From Basidiobolus meristosporus CBS 931.73 (lineage: Eukaryota > Basidiobolomycota > Basidiobolomycetes > Basidiobolales > Basidiobolaceae), in the NCBI GenBank assembly GCA_002104905.1, contig MCFE01000067.1, positions 1 to 64,000 on the forward strand: DNA of 64,000 nt, given 5' to 3'. Shown here piece by piece: positions 1 through 8,487 of the stretch. Both the position numbers and the translations under genes were made by a program. The notes beneath the pieces were generated by a model that worked only from the letters and a program-made list of their open reading frames with translations, had not been told where the DNA came from and did not search any database. Every line of letters starts with the position of its first letter. Within the stretch, counting starts at the first letter, position 1.

Positions 1-335
1 TTACGGACAACCGTTTTCAAAACGACAAATGTCTGGTCATTATCGTAGGAGAGGGCAAACTGGCAATGTCCACCGTTATGGGTATTTCCAGGGGCGAATT
101 GAACTTTCACGGTATCCCCAGCATTGTAGGTGTACTCGACTTTCCCTGGCTTATAGCCTTTGCAAGGGAATACACCCAACGGACCGTTCATATCGTAATC
201 GATATCTCCAATGGACTGACAGTACTTGCTAAAGGTTGACTTTCGAGGCGCGGGAGATTGAATTTCCATGTGGCCGGACACGGAATTCAAGGCACATAGA
301 GATGCAGCAGCAAGCAAATAGGATGGGACTCTCAT
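1..335 (-). CDS. AA11-like lytic polysaccharide monooxygenase, N-terminal part (runs off the left edge)
   Basis: The minus frame from the ATG at 335 stays open to the window edge (111 codons). Residues 1-21 form a signal peptide ending Ser-Gly, so the mature protein begins with His22, the N-terminal histidine of the LPMO copper brace. His86 in a THNGGHC context is the likely second brace ligand. The blocks DIDYDMNGPL, FPCKGY and CQFALSYDND resemble the chitin-active AA11 family. Known family role: copper-dependent oxidative cleavage of crystalline chitin outside the cell. A TATA-like sequence lies at 391-400, about 60 bp before the ATG. The copper-site tyrosine and the C-terminus lie outside the window. 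AA11 rather than another LPMO family is a judgement from motifs. Confidence 0.82.
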   Translation of the reverse strand, partial: MRVPSYLLAAASLCALNSVSGHMEIQSPAPRKSTFSKYCQSIGDIDYDMNGPLGVFPCKGYKPGKVEYTYNAGDTVKVQFAPGNTHNGGHCQFALSYDNDQTFVVLKTVVR

Positions 336-1339
336 GCCTCCGTAGTAAGATTGGTTAGATTGATGATTGTCAAAGAGTTGGATATGTAGCCTCTTTATAC
401 TGTTTAACAGTGCCAGATGAGAATATCTAGCCAGAGCTCTCTCTTCTGTATAGTACCCTCTGCTCTGGTACCTGATGCTTTGTGTAGCATGACATACCAC
501 AAGTGACGGGTTGCGGGCATATATCAGCAATGGCCGTGGAAGCATGGATATATTAAATAGCACGAGAAGCATCTTTCAACTCCCGAAGAATACTAGAATA
601 GCCAACCAAATATGGCTAAATTTAGCATGAATAAAAGACCAGTGTGACCAATTTAAACTTATAAGCCAAAATTCAGTAACACATCTACTCCGTTGCTGAT
701 CTTTCCTGAATGACAAGCAGTCACACTTCGACTCTGGTCTTCCCGATTGCATGGCATAAAGTGGTATGTTGAAGAAATGGCTTAATCTAGTTAAATAACC
801 CACATGGTTACTAATAGATGATGGAACCTGGCACGCGATTATGTGAAATCATGGATGTTATGTGATAATGACTATACGTAGAAATGGTTAGACAGCTTCT
901 GATAAAAATAGAAATGCGCTCATAAATTCGATGATTTCCCTTATTTTGGTCAACCATATAAAACCAGAGTTGGCATTTTCGAGTTCATTATCGTGCGGCA
1001 CCGTTTATAATCCGTGTTGCTCATAAGCCTCTTAACACCATAGGCTGGTTAATAAACCGTAGTTTAAGAGCGTCAACATAAGCGTAGACGAAAAGAACAC
1101 CTTAGCACCCTTTCGTGGCATCATATTATTTCAATGGGATGAGGGTCGGGAGCTCATACATCGCTCTCAATATTAATATATAAGTGTCTAGGAATCATCT
1201 CAAATCTTGATTTTCAGCAACCACTCAACTACAGCAGTCCGCTGAATGTGGTTGTTGGAGAGCGTGTTTATCTAATTTTATGTTCCTGCTGGATTAATCC
1301 AGAATTACGTTTGAAGCTATTGATAGAGATAGGTAGTAG
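336..1339. other. intergenic, no gene seen
   Basis: This holds the promoter of the LPMO gene (TATA-like at 391-400) and A+T-rich spacer. The short open frames show no signal peptide, family motif or codon pattern that supports a gene. Confidence 0.5.
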
Positions 1340-2140
1340 GAAATAGTGCTGCGCTTAGTAAAACAGATCCAAGCTTGGCTGTGTTTGCTGAGTTCACATG
1401 CTCCGCGGAAGGAGGAAGGTTCATTGGAATAAGGTTGACTACTTTTGAAATGTCTGAGACCACGAAAGGTGCTGAAGTGGTTGAGAGGCTCTGGGAGGTG
1501 ACGGCAAAGTTAGCTGAACTGGGGGAAGTGGTTGAAGAGGTCTTGGAGGAGGTAATAAAGTGCTACTTTCAATTTCTCATCCCATTGGAGCATGTTTTCA
1601 TTCAATCCGTCAGCAGTATTGCACCCGACAGGCGTCTTCCTGCCGTTTTTGTAGTCTAAGATGACGTTGTAATAATAGTTTGTCTGAACCTGGTCAGGAC
1701 TGCCACCAACCCATTCAAAATCGATCTCATCCCCTTCAGGATTGCGGATAATGAAGGAGGTCACGACATCGGGAGAAGTAGAAGCCGTCTTGACCCTTGT
1801 TGTAACATTACCGTATTGAATCCACCTAACAGAGGTGACGGTAGCTCCGAATTCTTGTAGACGGCCATACGAGTTTCTGTGAGTTCCCAATGGCATGCTC
1901 AGGACGAGTTCTTCATCCTCGACCGCCGCGTGGTTTTGAATAACTTCACTCACCCACTCGTAAGCACTATTTGAATTTCCATCGAACCTGGAAAACTCCG
2001 CAACATCATCTCTGGAGAAGGTACCAACAAAATCGACACATTGTGGCTTGGGATTGCAACTATCAGCTGAATAACGCTTGCAGGGTCGCAAATAGTGGCG
2101 ATGCAATTATTGCTGTAAGAGTTTTGGAGATATTGGAAGT
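1340..2140 (-). pseudogene. GH16 (Crh-like) cell-wall glucanase/transglycosylase, decayed
   Basis: The longest open piece (1510-2106) begins after a stop with no ATG. It encodes a GH16-like segment: CNPKPQC near its start, TASTSPDVVTSFIIRN, then the catalytic motif DEIDFEWVGG and NYYYN. A hydrophobic signal-peptide-like stretch (TAIIASPLFATLQALFS) is read just upstream in another frame, about 2085-2135, with no ATG before it. A Ser/Thr-rich tail (TSSTTSPSSANF and onward) is read downstream in a third frame, about 1350-1560. So at least two frameshifts and a lost start are visible, and the second half of the catalytic domain seems missing. Intact Crh-like enzymes join chitin to beta-glucan at the cell surface and are GPI-anchored. 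Introns could explain part of the pattern, but the missing start argues for a pseudogene. Confidence 0.65.
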
Positions 2141-2576
2141 GATTGGGAGAACAAGTAGATTATGTGGTTTTCACTTAATGATTTATTGAAAGTAAAAGTA
2201 GTATTTATACTTTTACATGGTCTTTGCAAAACAAACATGTAGAATATGTTTAGGAAGGTCCCAAAAACATGTGTGCAAAGTGTGGGGCTGTTTAGACAAC
2301 TCTGGGTACCTGATACTTTGGTGAAATATTTTAAGTAAATCCTGACAGGATGAATATATGGATCACAGAATTTAGCAACAGGGTATGGGTACTTTGCATG
2401 AAGATATAGACTATGTTTCACAGTCTGTGCAAGTATAGGCTATGCTCTCTCTGGCATATTAGCATCATGGCTCAATGTGGTCATCAACAGGACAAGTATA
2501 TATATCTTGTAGGTACTTTATATCATTTTGAATTACACAATTTCTCAAGTATCAAACAGCTGATAGCTCTCAAATA
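2101..2576. repeat. CpG-free dispersed repeat copy
   Basis: I see no CpG in this 476 bp. About 2105-2340 aligns by eye with 22850-23110, and its first part with 21790-21900. Shared pieces include AGATATTGGAAGTGAT, AAGGTCCCAA and TGTGCAAAG. The copy abuts the 5' end of the GH16 pseudogene. It looks like a decayed member of an interspersed family; no coding remnant was identified. Confidence 0.55.
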
Positions 2577-2810
2577 CGAGTAGTTTTACTGCGCAAAGAG
2601 CAGGTAGGAATACGATCATGCTAGAATAATCAAAGGATCAGGAGCAAAGTCAACGGTTGAACACGAAGTAGACTAATGTAAGGGATGCAACAATAAGCAA
2701 ATTTCAGATCAATACAGCATATTCATAGTCACTGAGCAGAACAAATGTTAATATCAATAGAAGCACTTATTCATGTATTCACAAATGATTATTCTGGTTT
2801 GCAAGCAAAA

Positions 2811-2892
2811 GTGATGAGTGGGGTTGAAACCCACGCATCCGGAGAGACTGCGACCTGAACGCATCGCCTTAGGACCACTCGGCCATCTCACC
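2811..2892 (-). tRNA. tRNA-Leu(CAG)-like, degenerate
   Basis: The minus strand shows a class II tRNA layout: acceptor GGTGAGA, the TGGCCGAGTGG D-arm of Leu/Ser tRNAs, an anticodon loop TTCAGGT (anticodon CAG) and a long variable arm. Two parts are abnormal. The T-loop reads TTTCAAC instead of TTC-R-A, and the 3' acceptor strand TCATCAC pairs poorly with the 5' strand, where TCTCACC would be perfect. It may be a pseudogene or near-dead copy. Confidence 0.6.
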
Positions 2893-3234
2893 CATTGATG
2901 TTAGTTTTATTCCAATTTCTGTCAGGAATATTTGTAATTCTATCTCCACAATTTAGATTTATTGTGCCGTATATTGGCCCAGCTATCAATTATACGCGCG
3001 TATAGGGGAGCATTCATCAATCACGCTAAAGATGTGACACTACATCATTGTAGCTAATGCAAACAACCAGTTGCGCAATCGACAACGATTGATACATGCC
3101 GTTTACTTATCCTGTAGAGTATATTCACAACAACTGCGGGATATTGACCCATAGAAGATTCAAGAGTAAATTGGAATCTTGGAGTACAAGTATCGATAAA
3201 GTTTATTCCTAACATAACCTTCACTGGTGCACGC
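2893..3234. other. intergenic, 3' side of the subtilase gene
   Basis: No gene was recognised. The region contains the 3' flank of the subtilase and the upstream flank of the tRNA-Leu-like sequence. Confidence 0.4.
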
Positions 3235-4476
3235 CTATTGGTTAGAGTTATACACCAAAAGATTCGGGGTACCACTTCTGAGCCCAGTGATAATATTTTT
3301 GGTGGCTCTGGCGGAGAGGGCGTTATAGACTGACTGTGGAGTAGCAACGTCTCCCTGGGCCAAATAAAGTGCAGCAACCCCAGCGACATGTGGACTGGCC
3401 ATACTAGTACCGGATATTATGTTCGTAGCTGTGGTACCACCAATCCAAGCAGAAGTGATATCCTTCCCTGGAGCAGCAATGTTCACACATTGTCCGTAGT
3501 TGGTGAAACTTGCTGCCGTATCAGAAATGGTGGTGGCAGCTACAGTAAAAGCACCCGAAGCATTTGCTGGGGACACATTACAAGCATCTTGACTCTCGTT
3601 CCCAGCTGCCACTATGAAACTAACCCCGGCTTGGACGGCTGCATTAACAGCGGCCTTCAGAGCTTCACTGTTTCCCCCGCCTAGTGACATATTGGCCACA
3701 CTCCTTCTACCCGAGCTTCTAGCCCTTTGAGCTACCCAGTTAACACCAGCGATAATTCCTGACGTGCTCCCGCTACCGGCTCCGCTCAGAACTTTAACTC
3801 CAATTAAGTTAACCTTTTTAGCAACACCGTAGGCAGTTCCGCCAACCGTACCAGCGACATGGGTGCCATGCCCATTAAGATCATCAACTGCCTCACCATT
3901 GATAAAGCTAACCGGGAGACTAGCTCTGCCGCCAAAGTCGGAATGCCTTACATTGATACCAGTATCAATAATATAGACATCTACCCCTGAACCAGCATTG
4001 TCAGGATAGGTATAGGGCGCGTTGGGATTTCTTGCTCTCTGCGAAACTCTTGGTAGGCCCCAGCTCGGTGGACTGTTCTGAGAGCCTGAAATAGTGAACA
4101 CTTGCTCAGCTTCAATATACTCAACATCCCCATTTGTCTTTAGATCTCGGACAAGAGATTCACTGAAGACCCCAGCAAAAGCATTGAAGCTTTCAAATGA
4201 AAGATTTCCCTTGATCTCATTCTTGAGTGTATTATTCCCACTACGACCACGGTTATACTGGTCCAGCTTTGTCTTTAGGAATTGTTCGGCTATAGCCTTG
4301 TTAGTACAGGTAAGGAGCAGATCAAGTCATCACCTTTTACCTTTAGTTGTATCGGCCGTACTCTTGAACTTCACGACGTAGCGATTGACAAGTTCCGGTG
4401 ATTGAACTTCCAATAATGGAGCAGATAGGACAACAGACACTAAGGCAACCAAGGCGATACCACGAATAGCGATCAT
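3235..4476 (-). CDS. secreted subtilisin-like serine protease (S8, proteinase K type)
   Basis: Two exons: 4476-4341 and 4289-3235. They are joined over a 51-nt intron (4290-4340) with donor GTAAAA, branch sequence TACTAAC and acceptor CTATAG. The product is 396 aa. Residues 1-19 are a signal peptide. About 30-108 is an inhibitor I9 propeptide (NRYVVKFK, with EYIEAEQ before the cleavage region). The catalytic domain carries Asp154 (YIIDTG), His186 (NGHGTHVAGT), the oxyanion Asn in AAGNES and Ser341 (GTSMASPHVAG). Known role: extracellular broad-specificity endoprotease, as in fungi degrading protein-rich or insect material. A minus TATA box lies at about 4521-4528. Without the intron the propeptide would be cut by stops, so the splice model is well supported. 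Confidence 0.93.
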
Positions 4477-4818
4477 CTTCGAATTTTAAGTTAATACAAA
4501 TCTATGAGGATGCTAAGGTTTATATAGAGAAACGCGCGGGAGAGCCGCCCTTCCTATCATTCGTGAGAATCGACATACAGGAAAGCTAATTTTTAATTCA
4601 TACTTATAAGGCGACTCGTTACCTGGTTATCCAGGACCTTGGTGGCTAAGGCTGATATTCTTATGGAAAGGGATCAGCGCGCAGCAATAAACTAGTATTA
4701 AAGCTTCGCATTTACTATCGAATACACTCCAGTTACAATCTAGGTAATTAACATTTTTTACCGTAAACTACTTATGGGAAAATACATTCCATTTATTTCA
4801 ACTAGTTACAAACCAGAC
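4477..4818. other. subtilase promoter and spacer
   Basis: TATATAGA at 4521-4528 (minus TCTATATA) is the subtilase TATA box. The rest is spacer up to the 3' end of the next minus-strand gene; nothing else was seen. Confidence 0.5.
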
Positions 4819-5634
4819 CTAACTCAAGTACACAAACCATGCTCGTTGAACACGAACTTCACTATCGCCACTATAACCCACTTGAGATTCCGCATTTTCG
4901 CTCTGAGCAAAATAGCCATCCCTCTTACTACCGTCAATCATCACCTGTGTGGCAAAGTAAATTTGACGAGAATGACATTCTCGTAGAGTCATTGTTCTTG
5001 TTCCAGGGAATAAGATTATCTCGTCTTTGTCATCAGCAAACTCGATGTCTTCCTCGACTCCTTTACCGTCAGGCTTCATGATGTTGGCCTCCTTTACGAA
5101 AATTGGCTTATTATTACTATTGTAGACAGGCTTGGAAGGATCGTATTTGCACCCACTTCGAGGGCAAGATATTTCTATAGTACTGGTGCATGCATAAGCA
5201 TAGCGAAATCCAGCATTCCGGGAGTTATCCCGGAAAAGATTCTTGGCGATGAACGCGTTGGAGCATCTTTGCACTTGTTTGCGGAATTGGCCGTAGATTC
5301 GACAGCCTTCTGGGTTCGTATCATAGTTTTCCTGCCATTCATCATTCTTGTATGCTCCCTTGTTATTGACACTGAGGGAAGCGATGTAGTTCAATTGATT
5401 TCTATCTCTCAACAACTCGGCGGGAATCAAATCAATATTCTTGATTCGCAAGTCATTTTGAGCTTGAGCAATCTCTTTGATGACATTAGCCCTCACACGG
5501 TTACCTTCGAAGAAGGCATCCGATCGCGATTCGAACTGAGCAGGGAATACCACAGGCTCTACCAATGTCTGGCCTTGTACAGCGCTGAGTGTAGCAGTCA
5601 GGAGAAAGCAAAGGAGTGGAGAAGTAGCGAACAT
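4819..5634 (-). CDS. secreted cysteine-containing protein, family not recognised
   Basis: 271 aa on one exon. The N-terminus (MFATSPLLCFLLTATLSA, then VQG) is a clear signal peptide with a likely cut before QT. The mature part has six cysteines, including a CPRSGC pair, consistent with three disulfides. It has no transmembrane helix or GPI tail. The C-terminus is short and hydrophobic (AWFVYLS). I recognise no catalytic motif. A TATA-like element lies at about 5671-5680, 40 bp before the ATG. It lies next to a secreted protease and wall enzymes, so an extracellular role is likely. It could be a small hydrolase or an effector-like protein. Confidence 0.75.
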   Translation of the reverse strand: MFATSPLLCFLLTATLSAVQGQTLVEPVVFPAQFESRSDAFFEGNRVRANVIKEIAQAQNDLRIKNIDLIPAELLRDRNQLNYIASLSVNNKGAYKNDEWQENYDTNPEGCRIYGQFRKQVQRCSNAFIAKNLFRDNSRNAGFRYAYACTSTIEISCPRSGCKYDPSKPVYNSNNKPIFVKEANIMKPDGKGVEEDIEFADDKDEIILFPGTRTMTLRECHSRQIYFATQVMIDGSKRDGYFAQSENAESQVGYSGDSEVRVQRAWFVYLS

Positions 5635-6352
5635 AGTTCAATGAGCCTCTTGGGACTTCCGGGTAAATCTATTTATATTCACATCGCTCAAAAGTATAAA
5701 GCTCCATCTCAAAGCAAGGCCCGCTCATTGGATCCCTAATTAAGGCAATGTTTGCCAATGATAGTCGCCTTTGGCTACGGTTAATCGCCATATTAAGCTG
5801 CTCAAATACCTCCTGCCCCGCCGGTCAATCCGCGCCAGCTTATCGATTTTGTTGTGAGAGTAGTGACCAGGACATCCTTCAATAGCGATGGTTTGCATGT
5901 TTGCGATTCCTATTCTGAATTTTATATAGTTATGGGCGTGGTGGCGGCTGATTATGCAAGTACTGCAGACAGCTTTACCAAGCCGCTCATATGACTTGGG
6001 CTGTGATGATGTATGCTTTGTGATTTCCAATTCTTAACATTGGCCGCAAGTTAAAGATTCGTACTTTAAAAGTTCACCCCCAAACCGTACACATGTACCC
6101 TCCGATCGGGAGTGTAGATTCTAACAGCAGCTAGATGAATTAGATCAGTGGGCTTTGGCGTATGATTAGATGCTACATAGACGTATCACTTTAAGTGGAG
6201 ATCGTTGAAACATCCACTAATGCGCATCATGAAATACGAAATGCTGTTGCGTGAATACACTACTTCGAACGAGCCATAAATTTTCTGATTTTTATAAAAT
6301 TCCATTAATTTCTGTTTGCAATACTCAGCTCATTAAGTATGGACCGTAAAAA
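5635..6352. other. intergenic, no gene seen
   Basis: Apart from the promoter TATA at about 5671-5680, I see only spacer. A 96-codon minus frame at 5740-6030 lacks any family signal. Confidence 0.4.
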
Positions 6353-6424
6353 TGCCTACTGCCAGGATTGAACTGGCGACCTTCAGTTTACGAGACTGAC
6401 GCGCTACCACTGCGCTAAGCAGGC
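6353..6424 (-). tRNA. tRNA with anticodon CGT (Thr), body resembling elongator tRNA-Met
   Basis: The cloverleaf is complete: acceptor GCCTGCT/AGTAGGC with discriminator A, D-arm GCGC...GCGC, anticodon stem TCAGT/ACTGA with loop CTCGTAA, and T-arm GCCAG-TTCAATC-CTGGC. The anticodon is CGT, which reads threonine ACG. The body (GCGCAGTGGTAGCGCGTCAGT and AAGGTC) closely resembles eukaryotic elongator Met tRNAs, whose loop is CTCATAA; one A-to-G change at the middle anticodon base separates the two. CTCGTAA is also the normal loop of Thr(CGT) tRNAs, so this may be an ordinary tRNA-Thr. Confidence 0.88.
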
Positions 6425-7292
6425 GAGCTTGATCGGGGATTAAAGTAAATCATATAACACAACTAAAATATAATCGCAAAACCTGTAACACGAAACTGAA
6501 CAAAAAGCACTCTTTGAAAGAATTGACTGTGAGTAACAGCTTCTTCCACTCACAACTGGGGACAATCTTTGTGAAAAAACACTAGTTCAGAGTAGATTCA
6601 CACTGGCAGGGGAGGTTGTCATGTTGCTAGAGGAAATACAACTACCTGAACTATTACTTGCTTGGGAACCGGCAGATGAAACGAGTTTCAATAGATCATA
6701 TTGGTCAATGGATGTTGAAGTAAAGCTATCACTTTTATCATGATTTTCAGACTAATTGAAATTTAGCCACTTGTATATATTTTCACCAATGTGATTATGA
6801 ACGAGATGTTGACATGGATAGTTGTTTATTGCTGCCCGAGTTAAGAATATTTATGGACGAAACATAAATAGGAATCAGCAAACATTGAACATCGATGGAA
6901 GTAACATTTGGTCAAGTAATCATGTGTTTCAACAGAGACATGGTATGAACATAGATACCAGGGGAAGTATGGTATAATCCACCCAAGGAATTTGGCAACA
7001 TACCCATAAACTAGTATTACCGGCAAGCCAGCTCGGAATGCATAAGCTATTTGCGATGATGTGATTCAACCCAAAAGGAACCAATCGGAGGAGTTCAGAA
7101 TGATGAATCTGGCTCATATCCAATAACCACGTCTAACTGGCAACCAAAAACTCAAAGCAGCTTTCTCAATGCACAAGTTAATTAGTGTATCAGTCTAAAT
7201 AGAGTTGACGCCATCTTTGGTACGTCAAGGGACTTAAATAGTGCGTGAGCTTCATTAGCACTTCACCAATTTCTTGATTTTCTTCTTCGCTA
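6425..7292. other. intergenic, no gene seen
   Basis: A+T-rich spacer. The small minus frames at 6841-7123 and 7190-7375 have no recognisable features. Promoter elements of the next plus-strand gene presumably lie at the right end. Confidence 0.4.
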
Positions 7293-7964
7293 ATGATTCC
7301 TGCCACTTCAATCGCCGCTTGCCCATCCACCCAGGAGCCTCCTTCGTATGTTCCAGAATGCCGTGGGCAAGCCAAGTGCGAAGAGATTTCTCCACCGACC
7401 TATAGCTTAGTTGACATGCCAATCATTTCTTTCAATCTTAGACTTTCGCATTCCAGTGAACGTTTGCGATCGGTTAATATGCCCGATCTCGTTGATATTA
7501 GATCTACAGAGAACAATTTGCCATTGTATTTAGTTAATAAATGCCACTTTAACAATATTTCCTCGACTTTTTCTTTAGCCGATTCTTTTACTAATTGCAC
7601 AGTAGCCCAAGCTACCAGAGACATTCGGAAATCGCAAAATTATGAGATTGAAGGTCACAACTGCAATTTGTCATTACGATCAGCATCAATCTTCCGCACA
7701 GTTTACAAGTTCACACTGGAAGGGAGCACTTTCCGCTGGAGCTTTGATGGTGACCATTTAAGTTGTGCGGCCATTTCAACGGACCCACTGGGAAGACGTG
7801 TGAGCCGCTCAGTGGGGGGAGTCACATTCTTCGGTGAGCAACCAACATCACTAATTGGTCAAGCTTGGATGTTCCAGAAATCCAGTAGCACCACCAAGTT
7901 TGAACAGATTTTTCTAATGACCGCCGTACTCGTGATGTACCAAGCAGATAGACTTAAGATATAG
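7293..7964 (+). CDS. possible tubby-like C-terminal-domain protein
   Basis: 223 codons. From about residue 40 the pattern (MPIISFNLRLSH, DLVDIRST, LPLYLVNKCHFNN, TVYKFTLEG, RWSFDG, HLSC, FLMTAVLVMYQADR) resembles a tubby/scramblase-like beta-barrel fold found in many single-domain fungal proteins. That resemblance is from memory and not a database match. An alternative start is the Met at 7416, which would give a 182-residue protein that starts just before the conserved pattern. There is no signal peptide. The stop is followed directly by GTAAGTT, which resembles a splice donor. Function unknown. Confidence 0.5.
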   Translation: MIPATSIAACPSTQEPPSYVPECRGQAKCEEISPPTYSLVDMPIISFNLRLSHSSERLRSVNMPDLVDIRSTENNLPLYLVNKCHFNNISSTFSLADSFTNCTVAQATRDIRKSQNYEIEGHNCNLSLRSASIFRTVYKFTLEGSTFRWSFDGDHLSCAAISTDPLGRRVSRSVGGVTFFGEQPTSLIGQAWMFQKSSSTTKFEQIFLMTAVLVMYQADRLKI

Positions 7965-8487
7965 GTAAGTTGTCCATCATCCCATTTGTTGTTGACGCGC
8001 TAACCAATTTTCCACAATAATTTGGCTCTTAGATCTTTTATTACCTCTCTGCCCATAAACCCATTCATCTATATATTCCTAATCCCCAAGCAATCAACAA
8101 TAAAACTGTATTATATATGCTTTATTTACTCGCGAGCTTATAGTTTGATGTTATCTCCGCAAGCCTGCATCTAATAGAATTTCTAAAGAGGGAAATTTAT
8201 TCTGGGAATCTATATATCACAGGGAAAGTAGATCAGGGCATTTTGGGGGTTAATCATGATTTTATGGTTGATAATCGTTGCCAAAATCAAGTTGAATATC
8301 GTGTTGTTGGAGATTTTCATGACGAAAAGATCGATTTATTCTTGGTGAGAAAGTGCTACAAAAGGGTGAACGCTTATTAGGTGGTTACACCATTAGAATT
8401 AATCTAAACACACCAAATTTCACACGATTAGAAGATTACTAAAGAACGCTAAGCCTTGAAATACTAACTAATACTAGCTCTATGGAT
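7965..8487. other. intergenic, no gene seen
   Basis: A+T-rich spacer between the 3' ends of the plus-strand tubby-like gene and the minus-strand deacetylase. No feature was recognised. Confidence 0.4.
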
